Positions 29,350-36,670 of a stretch of DNA of 64,000 nucleotides are shown in pieces (positions within the stretch are counted from its first letter, which is position 1; each line of letters begins with the position of its first letter). Made by a program: the position numbers and the translations under genes. Under the pieces are notes generated by a model. It had not been told where the DNA came from, made no database searches, and saw only the letters and a program-made list of their open reading frames with translations. Source of the DNA: a virus; the IMG/VR virus record IMGVR_UViG_3300050131_000019, positions 1 through 64,000 of that record. One strand, given 5' to 3'.

Positions 29350-29689
29350 AGTACTAGTGACAAAAATGTTTATAGGGGGAGAAGCCTCCCGTAGAAGGCT
29401 CAAATCCTCCCCCATCGATTTAAGTTACCGGAAATATCCGGCTACCCTGCCTCGGGGGTTTGTACTGAGGCACTTTTTGATTCAGGTAATACCTGACCAC
29501 GCGGTTGTTGGAACCGCATCTGAGCAGATGGCGCTGGAGTAACATACTACCCAGGTATCTGCTCAACAATTTGATTCCGGAAAATGGAATCTGCCAAGCC
29601 GCACGTCCGGAGCAACTCCGGGGGATCGGTTGCATTGCAACGGAGGAGGTCGCTCCTCCTCTATCTCTTTTCGAAAAGGAATAAATCTT
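29350..29689 (+). ncRNA. Highly structured untranslated leader or small RNA
   Basis: No convincing gene; a 61-codon frame from GTG 29357 has no ribosome site. Successive stems: GGGGGAG/CTCCCCC (29375-29381 with 29408-29414) enclosing AGCCT/AGGCT; CAGGTAATACCTG; GCGGTTGTTGGAACCGC; TGAGCAGAT/ATCTGCTCA (9 bp, about 29521-29565); the 15-mer variant at 29575; CCGGAGCAACTCCGG; and GGAGGAGGTCGCTCCTCCTC. Likely a structured 5' leader or a processed RNA. Confidence 0.5.
29575..29589. repeat. Dispersed 15-mer hairpin, A variant
   Basis: TTCCGGAAAATGGAA, complement of TTCCATTTTCCGGAA, upstream of the 29690 virion gene. Confidence 0.6.
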
Positions 29690-30325
29690 ATGGCCGGTAT
29701 TCTCACTTCTCAATCTATCAAGAATCTTCCCACAGTGCTCCTCACTACCGCTACCGAGACCGCTGTTCTGGTCCCCGCTTCTGGTCTTTACTCTGGCTAC
29801 CCTTCGCCCATTATGCCCGCAGGTTCCGGCTTCGTCCTGATCTCCGATCCGGATGCGCAGTCGAGTAACCCCACGGCGGCTACGCCCACGTATAGCAACG
29901 CTTCATTGGATGGTCAGCCTTTCATCCTTCGTGCAGTGTTCAACGTGAATACGGCGGGTTCATACACCTTCGTTCCCAAGATTTATCAGGTTCCCGCTTC
30001 GGTGGTTGTGAATAATGCTTCGAGCACTCTCGGGTCTTCGACGCTGACGAACGATCACCTGATCGTTACCGGCGCTACCCTGACTATCAGCGGTAAGGGC
30101 CAGTACGTTCTGGAAACCCAGCTTCTGTGGGATTCAGTCTCGGGCAAGCTGAACGGCGTGTTCGATTCGATCACGGATGCTACCTACACGGGTCCTGCTG
30201 CTAATACCGCGCAGCTTACCACGGTCGGTGCGCTTGATTTGAATTTTGTGCTGAGTGTTACTCTAGGAACGGCTAATGCCGCCAATTCTTATACGCTCAA
30301 AGAATTTTCTCTCAACCGCATCTGA
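29690..30325 (+). CDS. Probable virion surface/decoration protein
   Basis: 211 residues from MAGILTSQSIKNLP behind AAAAGGAAT. Ala/Thr/Ser-rich beta protein related to the gene at 50785: both carry TATET near the start, (L/V)xWDSVxxxLxG, and end TLKEFSLNRI or TVSEFSIEQV. The clean, G/C-ending codon use suggests high expression, as for an abundant structural protein. Confidence 0.65.
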   Translation: MAGILTSQSIKNLPTVLLTTATETAVLVPASGLYSGYPSPIMPAGSGFVLISDPDAQSSNPTAATPTYSNASLDGQPFILRAVFNVNTAGSYTFVPKIYQVPASVVVNNASSTLGSSTLTNDHLIVTGATLTISGKGQYVLETQLLWDSVSGKLNGVFDSITDATYTGPAANTAQLTTVGALDLNFVLSVTLGTANAANSYTLKEFSLNRI

Positions 30326-30337
30326 TGAACTAACCAC

Positions 30338-30357
30338 GGGCCTACTTCGGTAGGCCC
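30338..30357 (+). terminator. UUCG-capped hairpin after the virion gene
   Basis: GGGCCTAC-TTCG-GTAGGCCC, 8-bp stem with a stable tetraloop, no T tract. Possible transcript-end stabiliser or attenuator. Confidence 0.55.
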
Positions 30358-30367
30358 AGAGGTCTCT

Positions 30368-30565
30368 ATGGAGTTCTTTCTAATCATTGCTTTGCTTATT
30401 GCTCTTGCCCTGTTGTGGCTAGATCGCGCCTCCACTGTTGCAGAACTCAAGACTCTCGCAGCGGGAGTGGTTATCGATATTGAAAATATTGCGGCTAAGG
30501 CCGGTAAGGGTAGTCTCAAGATTGAACTCTCTGCCGCTGTGGAGAAACTTAAAGACAAACTCTGA
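30368..30565 (+). CDS. Small membrane protein
   Basis: 65 residues: MEFFLIIALLIALALLWL membrane anchor then an amphipathic helical tail (ENIAAKAGKG...AVEKLKDKL). Candidate holin/spanin-type or structural membrane protein. Confidence 0.6.
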   Translation: MEFFLIIALLIALALLWLDRASTVAELKTLAAGVVIDIENIAAKAGKGSLKIELSAAVEKLKDKL

Positions 30566-30786
30566 TGGGTAATTTTTACCGGCTGTACCTAGATTCCGTT
30601 AAGCCGGTAAGGTGGGCTGTAGATACCGGCGATCCTTTGTCCTCTAAACACTTTGAAATCGTTATACTTAGTTCTCCGGGATCGACCAACTCTGATCCGG
30701 AACCGGGGCGTATTCCTAAAGTCTGGCTAGAATTTTATGATGCCGAACTCCGGGAAGAAGAAGGGATCGGCTACATCGAGGATTGA
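30565..30786 (+). CDS. Small hypothetical protein
   Basis: 73 residues. Overlaps the next ATG (TGATG). Not recognised; its position suggests a link to the following sugar-modifying genes. Confidence 0.55.
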   Translation: MGNFYRLYLDSVKPVRWAVDTGDPLSSKHFEIVILSSPGSTNSDPEPGRIPKVWLEFYDAELREEEGIGYIED

Positions 30787-31544
30787 TGGCTCGGAAGATT
30801 AAGTCGTATTGGTGGACGAGGGTTCCAAACTTTGGAGATGGACTGTCCCCCCTTCTTCTTTCTAGGTTCGCCAATCTGACCCCTGAATGGAGTTCGGTTG
30901 AAGAGGCTTCTGTAGTCTCTATCGGTTCTATTCTGGAGCATATCCCCCCGAATTGGGGTGGTTTTATTCTAGGATCAGGTAAACTCAGAGAAATTTCAGT
31001 TCTTAAGTTCGATCCCAAAGATGTAAAGATTCTCTCCCTTCGGGGGCCGTTATCTGCAAAAGGGATTCCCGGTGATTATTCTCTCGGTGATCCTGGAGTC
31101 TTAGCTAACGAACTAGTCGGACCGCAGGAGAAGCAGTGGGACTTGGGAATAGTTCCTCACTGGCAGGATGATGAACTTGCCGACAGGTTCTTAAAACTTA
31201 TTCCCAGTAAGTTCTCTTGCCGGGTAATTAGCCCTTCATCCGACCCTCTGACTGTAGTTCGGGAGATAGGGGCTTGTAAGAGAATTGTAACATCTTCCTT
31301 ACATGGGATGATTGTAGCAGACTCTTTTGGGGGAATCCCTCGCCGGGTTGAGTCCTGCGATAAGATGAATGTGGACGGTGGGCTATTCAAGTTTAAAGAC
31401 TATAGCGCCTCCATAAAAACAGAGTTTGAAATTGGAAAAATGATTGAGCCGTCACGGTTCCGAGTGGAAGATATTAAATTCAATATCTACGACGCTTACC
31501 GCCAACTCGGAGGTTACCGTGCGCAGAATCTACGAGACCTGTAA
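30786..31544 (+). CDS. Polysaccharide pyruvyl transferase family protein
   Basis: 252 residues from MARKIKSYWW. The N-terminal YWWTRVPNFGDGLSPLLL and C-terminal RIVTSSLHGMIVADSFGGIP match the polysaccharide pyruvyl transferase family (PF04230), which adds pyruvate ketals or related groups to sugars. Probably modifies a host or virion glycan. Coupled to a glycosyltransferase gene. Confidence 0.8.
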   Translation: MARKIKSYWWTRVPNFGDGLSPLLLSRFANLTPEWSSVEEASVVSIGSILEHIPPNWGGFILGSGKLREISVLKFDPKDVKILSLRGPLSAKGIPGDYSLGDPGVLANELVGPQEKQWDLGIVPHWQDDELADRFLKLIPSKFSCRVISPSSDPLTVVREIGACKRIVTSSLHGMIVADSFGGIPRRVESCDKMNVDGGLFKFKDYSASIKTEFEIGKMIEPSRFRVEDIKFNIYDAYRQLGGYRAQNLRDL

Positions 31545-32439
31545 AAGGGTAATTTCCTTCTACCTATCAAAGTTGTTTCATAGGCGGGGATACGGGATCA
31601 GTATCTTGGTTCCTTTATGTTTATCAGATGATGGACCCCGAGCCAGAAACTGGGCTTGGTTACAAGAGTACTGGAGAGAAAACCTTCCCGGTGCTGAAAT
31701 TGTAGTTGGAGAAGACGCGGACGTTAAAAAAGGTCTTGCCTTCTCCAAATCCGTCGCTGTGAATAATGCGGTGAGTAAGGCCCTCGGAGACATCTTTGTA
31801 GTTGTAGATGCCGATGGGTACATTTCGGTTGAGTCAGTCTTGCTCTGTGCTAAAGAGATTCGAACCGAAAGAAAAAGAGGGTACCGGGTCTGGTTCGTTC
31901 CTTACCGCAAATTTTTCCGCTTAACGGAAGAAGCTACGAAGAGGGTTTTAGAATCTGATCCAAAAAATCCCCACAAGTTTTCTATTCCTCCCTCCGATGA
32001 CGAAATTCTAAATAAAGGATTTTATAAAGATAGTCCCGAGGCTTCTATCGGGCACTGGTACGGGGCCTTAATTCAGATTATGTCCCGCGAAGCCTTCGAG
32101 GAAGTCGGAGGATGGGATTCCAGATTTCGTGGATGGGGCGGGGAAGATCATGCGGCGATGCGGGCTATGGATACGCTATACGGCCCTCATAAAACTCTAC
32201 CAAGTCCTGTTCTACATTTATGGCATCCTATTCAATCTTCTACGATAGGGTCTGCCAAAAACAGAGTGTGGAACAATCAGACTTCTGGAAGTGTTAACGA
32301 CGCCCTCTCCGGAAGATATTATTGGTCCCAAGGCAATATCCGGCGTATGCGGAGTCTAGTAGATGAATTTCGGTTTCTCAAAGTAAAAAAGATACAAGAA
32401 GTTCTTCCCGATCCTGTTAATGCAAACTACAGTCGTTAA
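31519..32439 (+). CDS. GT-A type glycosyltransferase
   Basis: About 306 residues from GTG 31519 (CGGAGG site). GISILVPLCLSDDG start, VVVDADGYI (DxD, nucleotide-sugar/metal site) and GGWDSRFRGWGGEDHAAMRAMD, the acceptor-side motif of galactosyltransferase-like enzymes. It overlaps the pyruvyl transferase gene by 26 bases, so the two probably act on one glycan. Confidence 0.8.
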   Translation: MRRIYETCKRVISFYLSKLFHRRGYGISILVPLCLSDDGPRARNWAWLQEYWRENLPGAEIVVGEDADVKKGLAFSKSVAVNNAVSKALGDIFVVVDADGYISVESVLLCAKEIRTERKRGYRVWFVPYRKFFRLTEEATKRVLESDPKNPHKFSIPPSDDEILNKGFYKDSPEASIGHWYGALIQIMSREAFEEVGGWDSRFRGWGGEDHAAMRAMDTLYGPHKTLPSPVLHLWHPIQSSTIGSAKNRVWNNQTSGSVNDALSGRYYWSQGNIRRMRSLVDEFRFLKVKKIQEVLPDPVNANYSR

Positions 32440-32453
32440 GTTAAAGAGGTTCT

Positions 32454-32813
32454 ATGGCAGCGGCAACAGCCTTCACGATCACAATTTCCACAATCTCATC
32501 CGGCCCCTTCAGCTTGGCGACACTCCTAAGTACGGGCGTTGCTCCTTCGGGCTGTACCCTCGGGGTTGGGGCCGTTATCACGCCTTACACCGCTAAACCT
32601 ATTGCCTATGTCAGCTTCCAGAATGTGAGCGGCGGAACCCTGTACCTCGGGGATTCTACTCTTACTGGAAGTACTAACATGGGCATTTCTATTCCTACAG
32701 GGGGAGTAGAGCAGATTGTTCCCGGTCGTGGCGGCTCGGCGTGGGCCAACTTTATTTACTTCAATGCTAGCGCAGCAACGGTAGTTAATATCACTGTGAT
32801 CTACGGAACCTAG
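32454..32813 (+). CDS. Probable virion protein
   Basis: 119 residues, small, beta-rich and Gly/Thr/Ser-rich, with PIAYVSFQNVSGGTLYLGDS; likely decoration or tail component. Similar in style to the gene at 49732. Not confidently assignable. Confidence 0.5.
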   Translation: MAAATAFTITISTISSGPFSLATLLSTGVAPSGCTLGVGAVITPYTAKPIAYVSFQNVSGGTLYLGDSTLTGSTNMGISIPTGGVEQIVPGRGGSAWANFIYFNASAATVVNITVIYGT

Positions 32814-32820
32814 AGGACGG

Positions 32821-32934
32821 ATGAAAAAGCTGCTTCTGTTCCTGTTCTTTAGTACCGTTTGCTTTGCACAGTCGAGCATCACCGCATCCAACACGGTAGG
32901 TATCTTTCGTAGGCGCTGCAACGCCCTCCCGTAA
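32821..32934 (+). CDS. 37-residue peptide with signal sequence
   Basis: MKKLLLFLFFSTVCFAQSS is a classic signal peptide, with cleavage likely after FAQ or CFA, followed by only about 18 residues. It resembles the signal sequences of the tailspikes and may be a truncated remnant. Confidence 0.45.
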   Translation: MKKLLLFLFFSTVCFAQSSITASNTVGIFRRRCNALP

Positions 32935-32968
32935 AACAAAAATCTTAAAAAAGTGAAATAGGTGAACC

Positions 32969-33289
32969 GTGGCAGATTCCGAGAAGTCCCTCAAGAAACC
33001 CGAGAAGTCCAAGAAGAAAAGTTCTTCCAAGAAAAAGCGTCATAAAATCCGGTCCATACATATTCAACCTACTGATAATAATGGTTTTATCGCAACTCAT
33101 GAACACGAACCAGACGAGGATGACGAGACAGGCCAAGCCCCTCCTTCTACTATTCACGCTCTTGGTAACCTCGACCAACTTCACCAGCACTTGGATGACA
33201 CGCTCGGCGGCGCACCGGGCGGCGGACAAGCTCCCCCGGCTGCTCAAGAGGCCCCTCCAGCGGCTGCTGGCGGAATGGCAGGAATGTAA
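32969..33289 (+). CDS. Low-complexity structural-region protein
   Basis: 106 residues, GTG start behind AGGTGA. Lys/Ser-rich N-terminus, His/Asp-rich middle, Ala/Pro/Gly-rich C-terminus; probably disordered. Lies in a run of small basic genes before terminase. Confidence 0.55.
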   Translation: MADSEKSLKKPEKSKKKSSSKKKRHKIRSIHIQPTDNNGFIATHEHEPDEDDETGQAPPSTIHALGNLDQLHQHLDDTLGGAPGGGQAPPAAQEAPPAAAGGMAGM

Positions 33290-33423
33290 TGCCTTTAGCT
33301 AAAGGTAAAAGCAACAAGACGGTCGGTAAAAATATTAAGACAGAAATTCTGTCAGGCCGTCCGCAGAAACAGGCAGTTGCGATTGCGCTCAATACAGCGG
33401 GTCGCGGAAGGAAAAAGAAATGA
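33289..33423 (+). CDS. 44-residue basic protein
   Basis: MPLAKGKSNKTVGKNIKTEIL...PQKQAVAIALNTAGRGRKKK. The KxxxxVGKNIxTExxxGKPxxQAxAIAxxxAGR pattern is a small phage protein family. Overlaps the upstream stop by one base. Confidence 0.65.
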   Translation: MPLAKGKSNKTVGKNIKTEILSGRPQKQAVAIALNTAGRGRKKK

Positions 33424-33533
33424 AGAAGCCTGAGAAGCCCTCGAAGGGCAACAAGCCTGAAATCAAATTGAAAATCAAGGCAAAAGGTAGTCCCGAAGCT
33501 GTCAAGGCTGCGGTAAAGAAGATCGTTAAGTAG
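33420..33533 (+). CDS. 37-residue lysine-rich peptide
   Basis: MKKPEKPSKGNKPEIKLKIKA...KKIVK, ATGA overlap upstream, ending six bases before the terminase start. Highly basic, probably nucleic-acid binding. Confidence 0.55.
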   Translation: MKKPEKPSKGNKPEIKLKIKAKGSPEAVKAAVKKIVK

Positions 33534-33539
33534 GGACCA

Positions 33540-35531
33540 GTGGACCTAGACGAATTTTACAGCAAGCACGGAGAAAATCCAGATTGGTCCTCGGTAGACG
33601 CCCTAGACTTTTACCTTCTCGTAGATAGTAAGAGGGCAGAGTTCCAAGCTCTTGCGGACGAAGGAATCCTCAATCAGCACTATCTCTGGGAGCCTATCCG
33701 CCGTAGGACAATTACTGATCTGTACTTTCTGTCCCTCTGCTGCTGGGACTCAATGCCAGATGGCGGAATAGAAGTTCCACTATCCGAGAACGTAATGAAC
33801 CTAGAAAATCACAAAGAGATGATTTCTATGTTCGTAAAGAAAGACCCTGATCTAAGCTTATCGAAACAAAAGGGTTTCAAGACTAGACTTATATTATACC
33901 CCCGTGGTACCCAGAAGTCGAGTTGGGATTATCTTGATTTGGTTCAGTGGATTCTTCTAGATCACACCGTTAGGATTCTGGTACTTACCGCCGCTGACGA
34001 TATGGCGGGCGACACTGTAGATTTAATCAAGGGCTATTTCTTTATAAGAGAGTCCTTTGTAAGCCTCATGAATCTTTTCTGGCCGGAACACTGCCTACTA
34101 GAGAAGGATTCAGGCAAGTCGGGTGACTTTACTACCCCGATGTGGACCAGAAAGCAGATCACCCGCAAAGAGCCTACCATCATGGCTCGTGGTATTACCG
34201 CCACTATAAGTGGATATCACTTTGAGATCATAGCGGGAGACGATGCAGTTTCCGACAGAAACTCTTTGACCACGGAACAGTGCGCTGCTGTAAAGAAAAG
34301 ATACTATCTCACTCGTAAAACTCTTCGCTCTTTCGGTTTCACCAATCTCGTCGGGACTCGCTACCATGAGGACGATCTTTATGGGGATATAATCTCCAAG
34401 ACGCAGGTAGGAAATTTCAAGGCAGAGAGCATCAATCTCTGTACAAAGAAAGTTACAAACGTCGAAAAGGGTATGGATATCCTGATCGGCGCGGCGATGC
34501 AGATCAAGTTAGACTGTTCCGCCGAACTAGCTAAGTTCAATATCCCTCGTCGAGATTGGTTTAGAAAAGCAGGACGGCTGGGTGTAGAACTAGTCATGCC
34601 GGGTAACCCCCACCTGACTTATGATAAGTGGCTAGGCGACTACGAAGATGATCCCGAGACCTTCGAGGCGCAGATGAACCAGAATTGCTTGAGCGCAGTT
34701 GCCTCCGTCTTTACTGAAGAGCTTCTCCTCAAAGCAGTTATACACTGGAACGAACTTCCAGTTATGGGTAGACGCTCAATTGCGTTTGACCTTAACGGCG
34801 GTAAAGGTAAAAAAGATAATGACTTCGTTGTAGGTAATTGCTGTTTATGGGACGACAAGGGCATAGGCTATATTATTGATCTAGTTAGGGATGTATTTCC
34901 TAATCCCACAGCAATAGCCAAAGCCGTAGTAACATTTTGTACCAAACACCACCCGGACATCCTGAGTATTGAAGACGCTCTCGGTTCTAGAATGCTTCAG
35001 CCCACTATAGAGGCAGAAGCAGATAAGTATAGAAATCCTAGAACCGGGGAACCAGACGAGTTCGTGAAAAATCTGGTAAGGCGCATACACTGGAGTCCGA
35101 TAGACACTAGAGAAGACTCTAAACGAAATAGAATCAACTCCCTCCAACCTTTACTGATGTATGGCCGGATGCGATTCGTGAACTACCTCCCGTACATGGA
35201 TCAACTCAAAACTGAGTTTGTCCGGAAGATTACACGCGGGAGTAAAAATGATATTCCAGATTCGATAAGTCTCCAAATTCCTTTCATGCCTGTTCCAGCC
35301 GCTACTCCTCAGTCGCAAGAAGACAAAGACAAACGGGAGCAAGAACTGAGAAAGCAGCAGCAGGAAGTCCGAGACAAATCAGCTTGGAATCAAATGTTCG
35401 AAGACAGGAATAATATCTGGTATGAAAATCCTGCTCCTCCACAGCAGCAAGAGTACTTGTTAGATGATTATCAGCAGCCGTCTCACGAGGAGGGACTCGA
35501 TAACATCCTCGGAGCGGGTTTAATAGGATAA
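33540..35531 (+). CDS. Terminase large subunit
   Basis: 663 residues, GTG start. ATPase/nuclease motor that packages DNA into the procapsid. Walker A-like LYPRGTQKSS (about 117-127), hydrophobic-DD Walker B HFEIIAGDDAVSD (about 227-238), and a C-terminal RNase H-like nuclease domain with SIAFDLNGGKG (about 415) and ILSIEDALGS (about 475). A Gln/Glu-rich C-terminus follows. No small terminase was identified, though the short basic genes upstream are candidates. Position before the portal is typical. Confidence 0.88.
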   Translation: MDLDEFYSKHGENPDWSSVDALDFYLLVDSKRAEFQALADEGILNQHYLWEPIRRRTITDLYFLSLCCWDSMPDGGIEVPLSENVMNLENHKEMISMFVKKDPDLSLSKQKGFKTRLILYPRGTQKSSWDYLDLVQWILLDHTVRILVLTAADDMAGDTVDLIKGYFFIRESFVSLMNLFWPEHCLLEKDSGKSGDFTTPMWTRKQITRKEPTIMARGITATISGYHFEIIAGDDAVSDRNSLTTEQCAAVKKRYYLTRKTLRSFGFTNLVGTRYHEDDLYGDIISKTQVGNFKAESINLCTKKVTNVEKGMDILIGAAMQIKLDCSAELAKFNIPRRDWFRKAGRLGVELVMPGNPHLTYDKWLGDYEDDPETFEAQMNQNCLSAVASVFTEELLLKAVIHWNELPVMGRRSIAFDLNGGKGKKDNDFVVGNCCLWDDKGIGYIIDLVRDVFPNPTAIAKAVVTFCTKHHPDILSIEDALGSRMLQPTIEAEADKYRNPRTGEPDEFVKNLVRRIHWSPIDTREDSKRNRINSLQPLLMYGRMRFVNYLPYMDQLKTEFVRKITRGSKNDIPDSISLQIPFMPVPAATPQSQEDKDKREQELRKQQQEVRDKSAWNQMFEDRNNIWYENPAPPQQQEYLLDDYQQPSHEEGLDNILGAGLIG

Positions 35532-35575
35532 CCTTAAGACTCGGATTAGAGAACTTTTGAGTCGGAAAAGGCAAT

Positions 35576-36289
35576 ATGGCACAGGTAGGTTTTGCGATAG
35601 GACTCCCTTTTGGCGGTCGTCTGGTCCACCCTAAGTGGGCGGTTAGCCTAAAGACGATGGATTTTCCAGTTAATACCACGCAATCAATAATCATGATCGA
35701 GGGTAAGGAAGTAACAGAAGCCCGGAACATGATTGCGAAAGCAGCGATAGAATCCAAGTGCAAGTATCTGTGGTTTCTAGACGATGACGTTATCTCCCCC
35801 CGCTATGCAGTGCAGTACCTCGGATATCTTCTCGACCAGAACGAAGATGAAGGCGTGATGGTATCCACAGGGATTTACTGTACGAAGACAGTTCCCCCGG
35901 CTCCCGTTATTTACCGTAGGGAAAGTAGCGGGGCGTTCTGGGACTGGAGTCTGAACGAGGTCTTTGATATAGATGAGTGTGGCGCAGGCTGCATGTTAAT
36001 CAATATGAAGGTTTTCGATCACCTTGAGTATCCATATTTCCGGGATACAACGGAATATAAAAACGGCGAAGATGGCCCAGTAATGCACGCTACCAGCGAA
36101 GACATCTATTTCTGTCGTTCGGTAAAAGAAAAAGGATTCAGGATTCAGGCTCACGGAACCGTTTTGTGCGCCCACTACGACAACAAAAGCAATAGCTTCT
36201 TTACTCTTCCGGAAGACAGCAAGCCTGTCAAGCTAGCCCGAAAGAAAGAAGAAGCTGAAGCTAAACTTGGAATTTTAAAGGACATCTAA
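35576..36289 (+). CDS. GT-A glycosyltransferase-like protein
   Basis: 237 residues. KYLWFLDDDVISP is the DxD motif, preceded by EARNMIAKAAIES, and followed by AGCMLINMKVFDHL and TSEDIYFCRSVKEKGF, as in GT-A (family 2-like) transferases found between phage packaging genes. May glycosylate virion proteins or DNA. Ribosome site weak. Confidence 0.75.
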   Translation: MAQVGFAIGLPFGGRLVHPKWAVSLKTMDFPVNTTQSIIMIEGKEVTEARNMIAKAAIESKCKYLWFLDDDVISPRYAVQYLGYLLDQNEDEGVMVSTGIYCTKTVPPAPVIYRRESSGAFWDWSLNEVFDIDECGAGCMLINMKVFDHLEYPYFRDTTEYKNGEDGPVMHATSEDIYFCRSVKEKGFRIQAHGTVLCAHYDNKSNSFFTLPEDSKPVKLARKKEEAEAKLGILKDI

Positions 36290-36609
36290 TGGCAGGCGAA
36301 ATCATCCAACTTTCCGAAGACCTTATGCACCCGAGAAACTACGTTGCCCCTTCTGCGGATAACGACAGGACCGAAGGCAAGGGTAAAGGCCAGATCGCTA
36401 CTCAGGGTCTGGATCAGATTTATAACAACGATGCACAGTCTAAGGGCGGTCCCGGCGATCCCGGAGTCTGGGGCGGTGCGGAACAGTCGGTTAACAAGTC
36501 TACAGCCGAAGCGGGTACTTCGGTTGCTCCCGAGTACTTTAATGACTTTACTACAGGTCAGTGGGGCTGCAAATCAGAGGCTCGTGTCAAGGGCGTTAAT
36601 CCCCGGTAA
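36289..36609 (+). CDS. Structural-region hypothetical protein
   Basis: 106 residues, Gly/Asn-rich, between glycosyltransferase and portal genes. The ATG overlaps the upstream TAA by one base. Function unknown. Confidence 0.6.
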   Translation: MAGEIIQLSEDLMHPRNYVAPSADNDRTEGKGKGQIATQGLDQIYNNDAQSKGGPGDPGVWGGAEQSVNKSTAEAGTSVAPEYFNDFTTGQWGCKSEARVKGVNPR

Positions 36610-36643
36610 CCGTTCAGTTACTTTACAGACTGTCACCGTTCGG

Positions 36644-36658
36644 TTCCATTTTCCGGAA
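36644..36658. repeat. Dispersed 15-mer hairpin, A variant
   Basis: TTCCATTTTCCGGAA, 12 bases before the portal start codon. Confidence 0.6.
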
Positions 36659-36670
36659 TACTAGGTACCC

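Noticed and set aside
29375-29415. tRNA-like acceptor and T-arm sequence (GGCTCAAATCC, CTCCCCCA)
   Set aside because: Only about 40 bases separate the acceptor strands; no D or anticodon arm. Kept as part of a structured leader.
29357-29542. 61-codon frame with GTG start 8 bases after a -10 box
   Set aside because: Leaderless geometry fits, but the protein has no recognisable character and the DNA is dominated by hairpins; treated as untranslated RNA.
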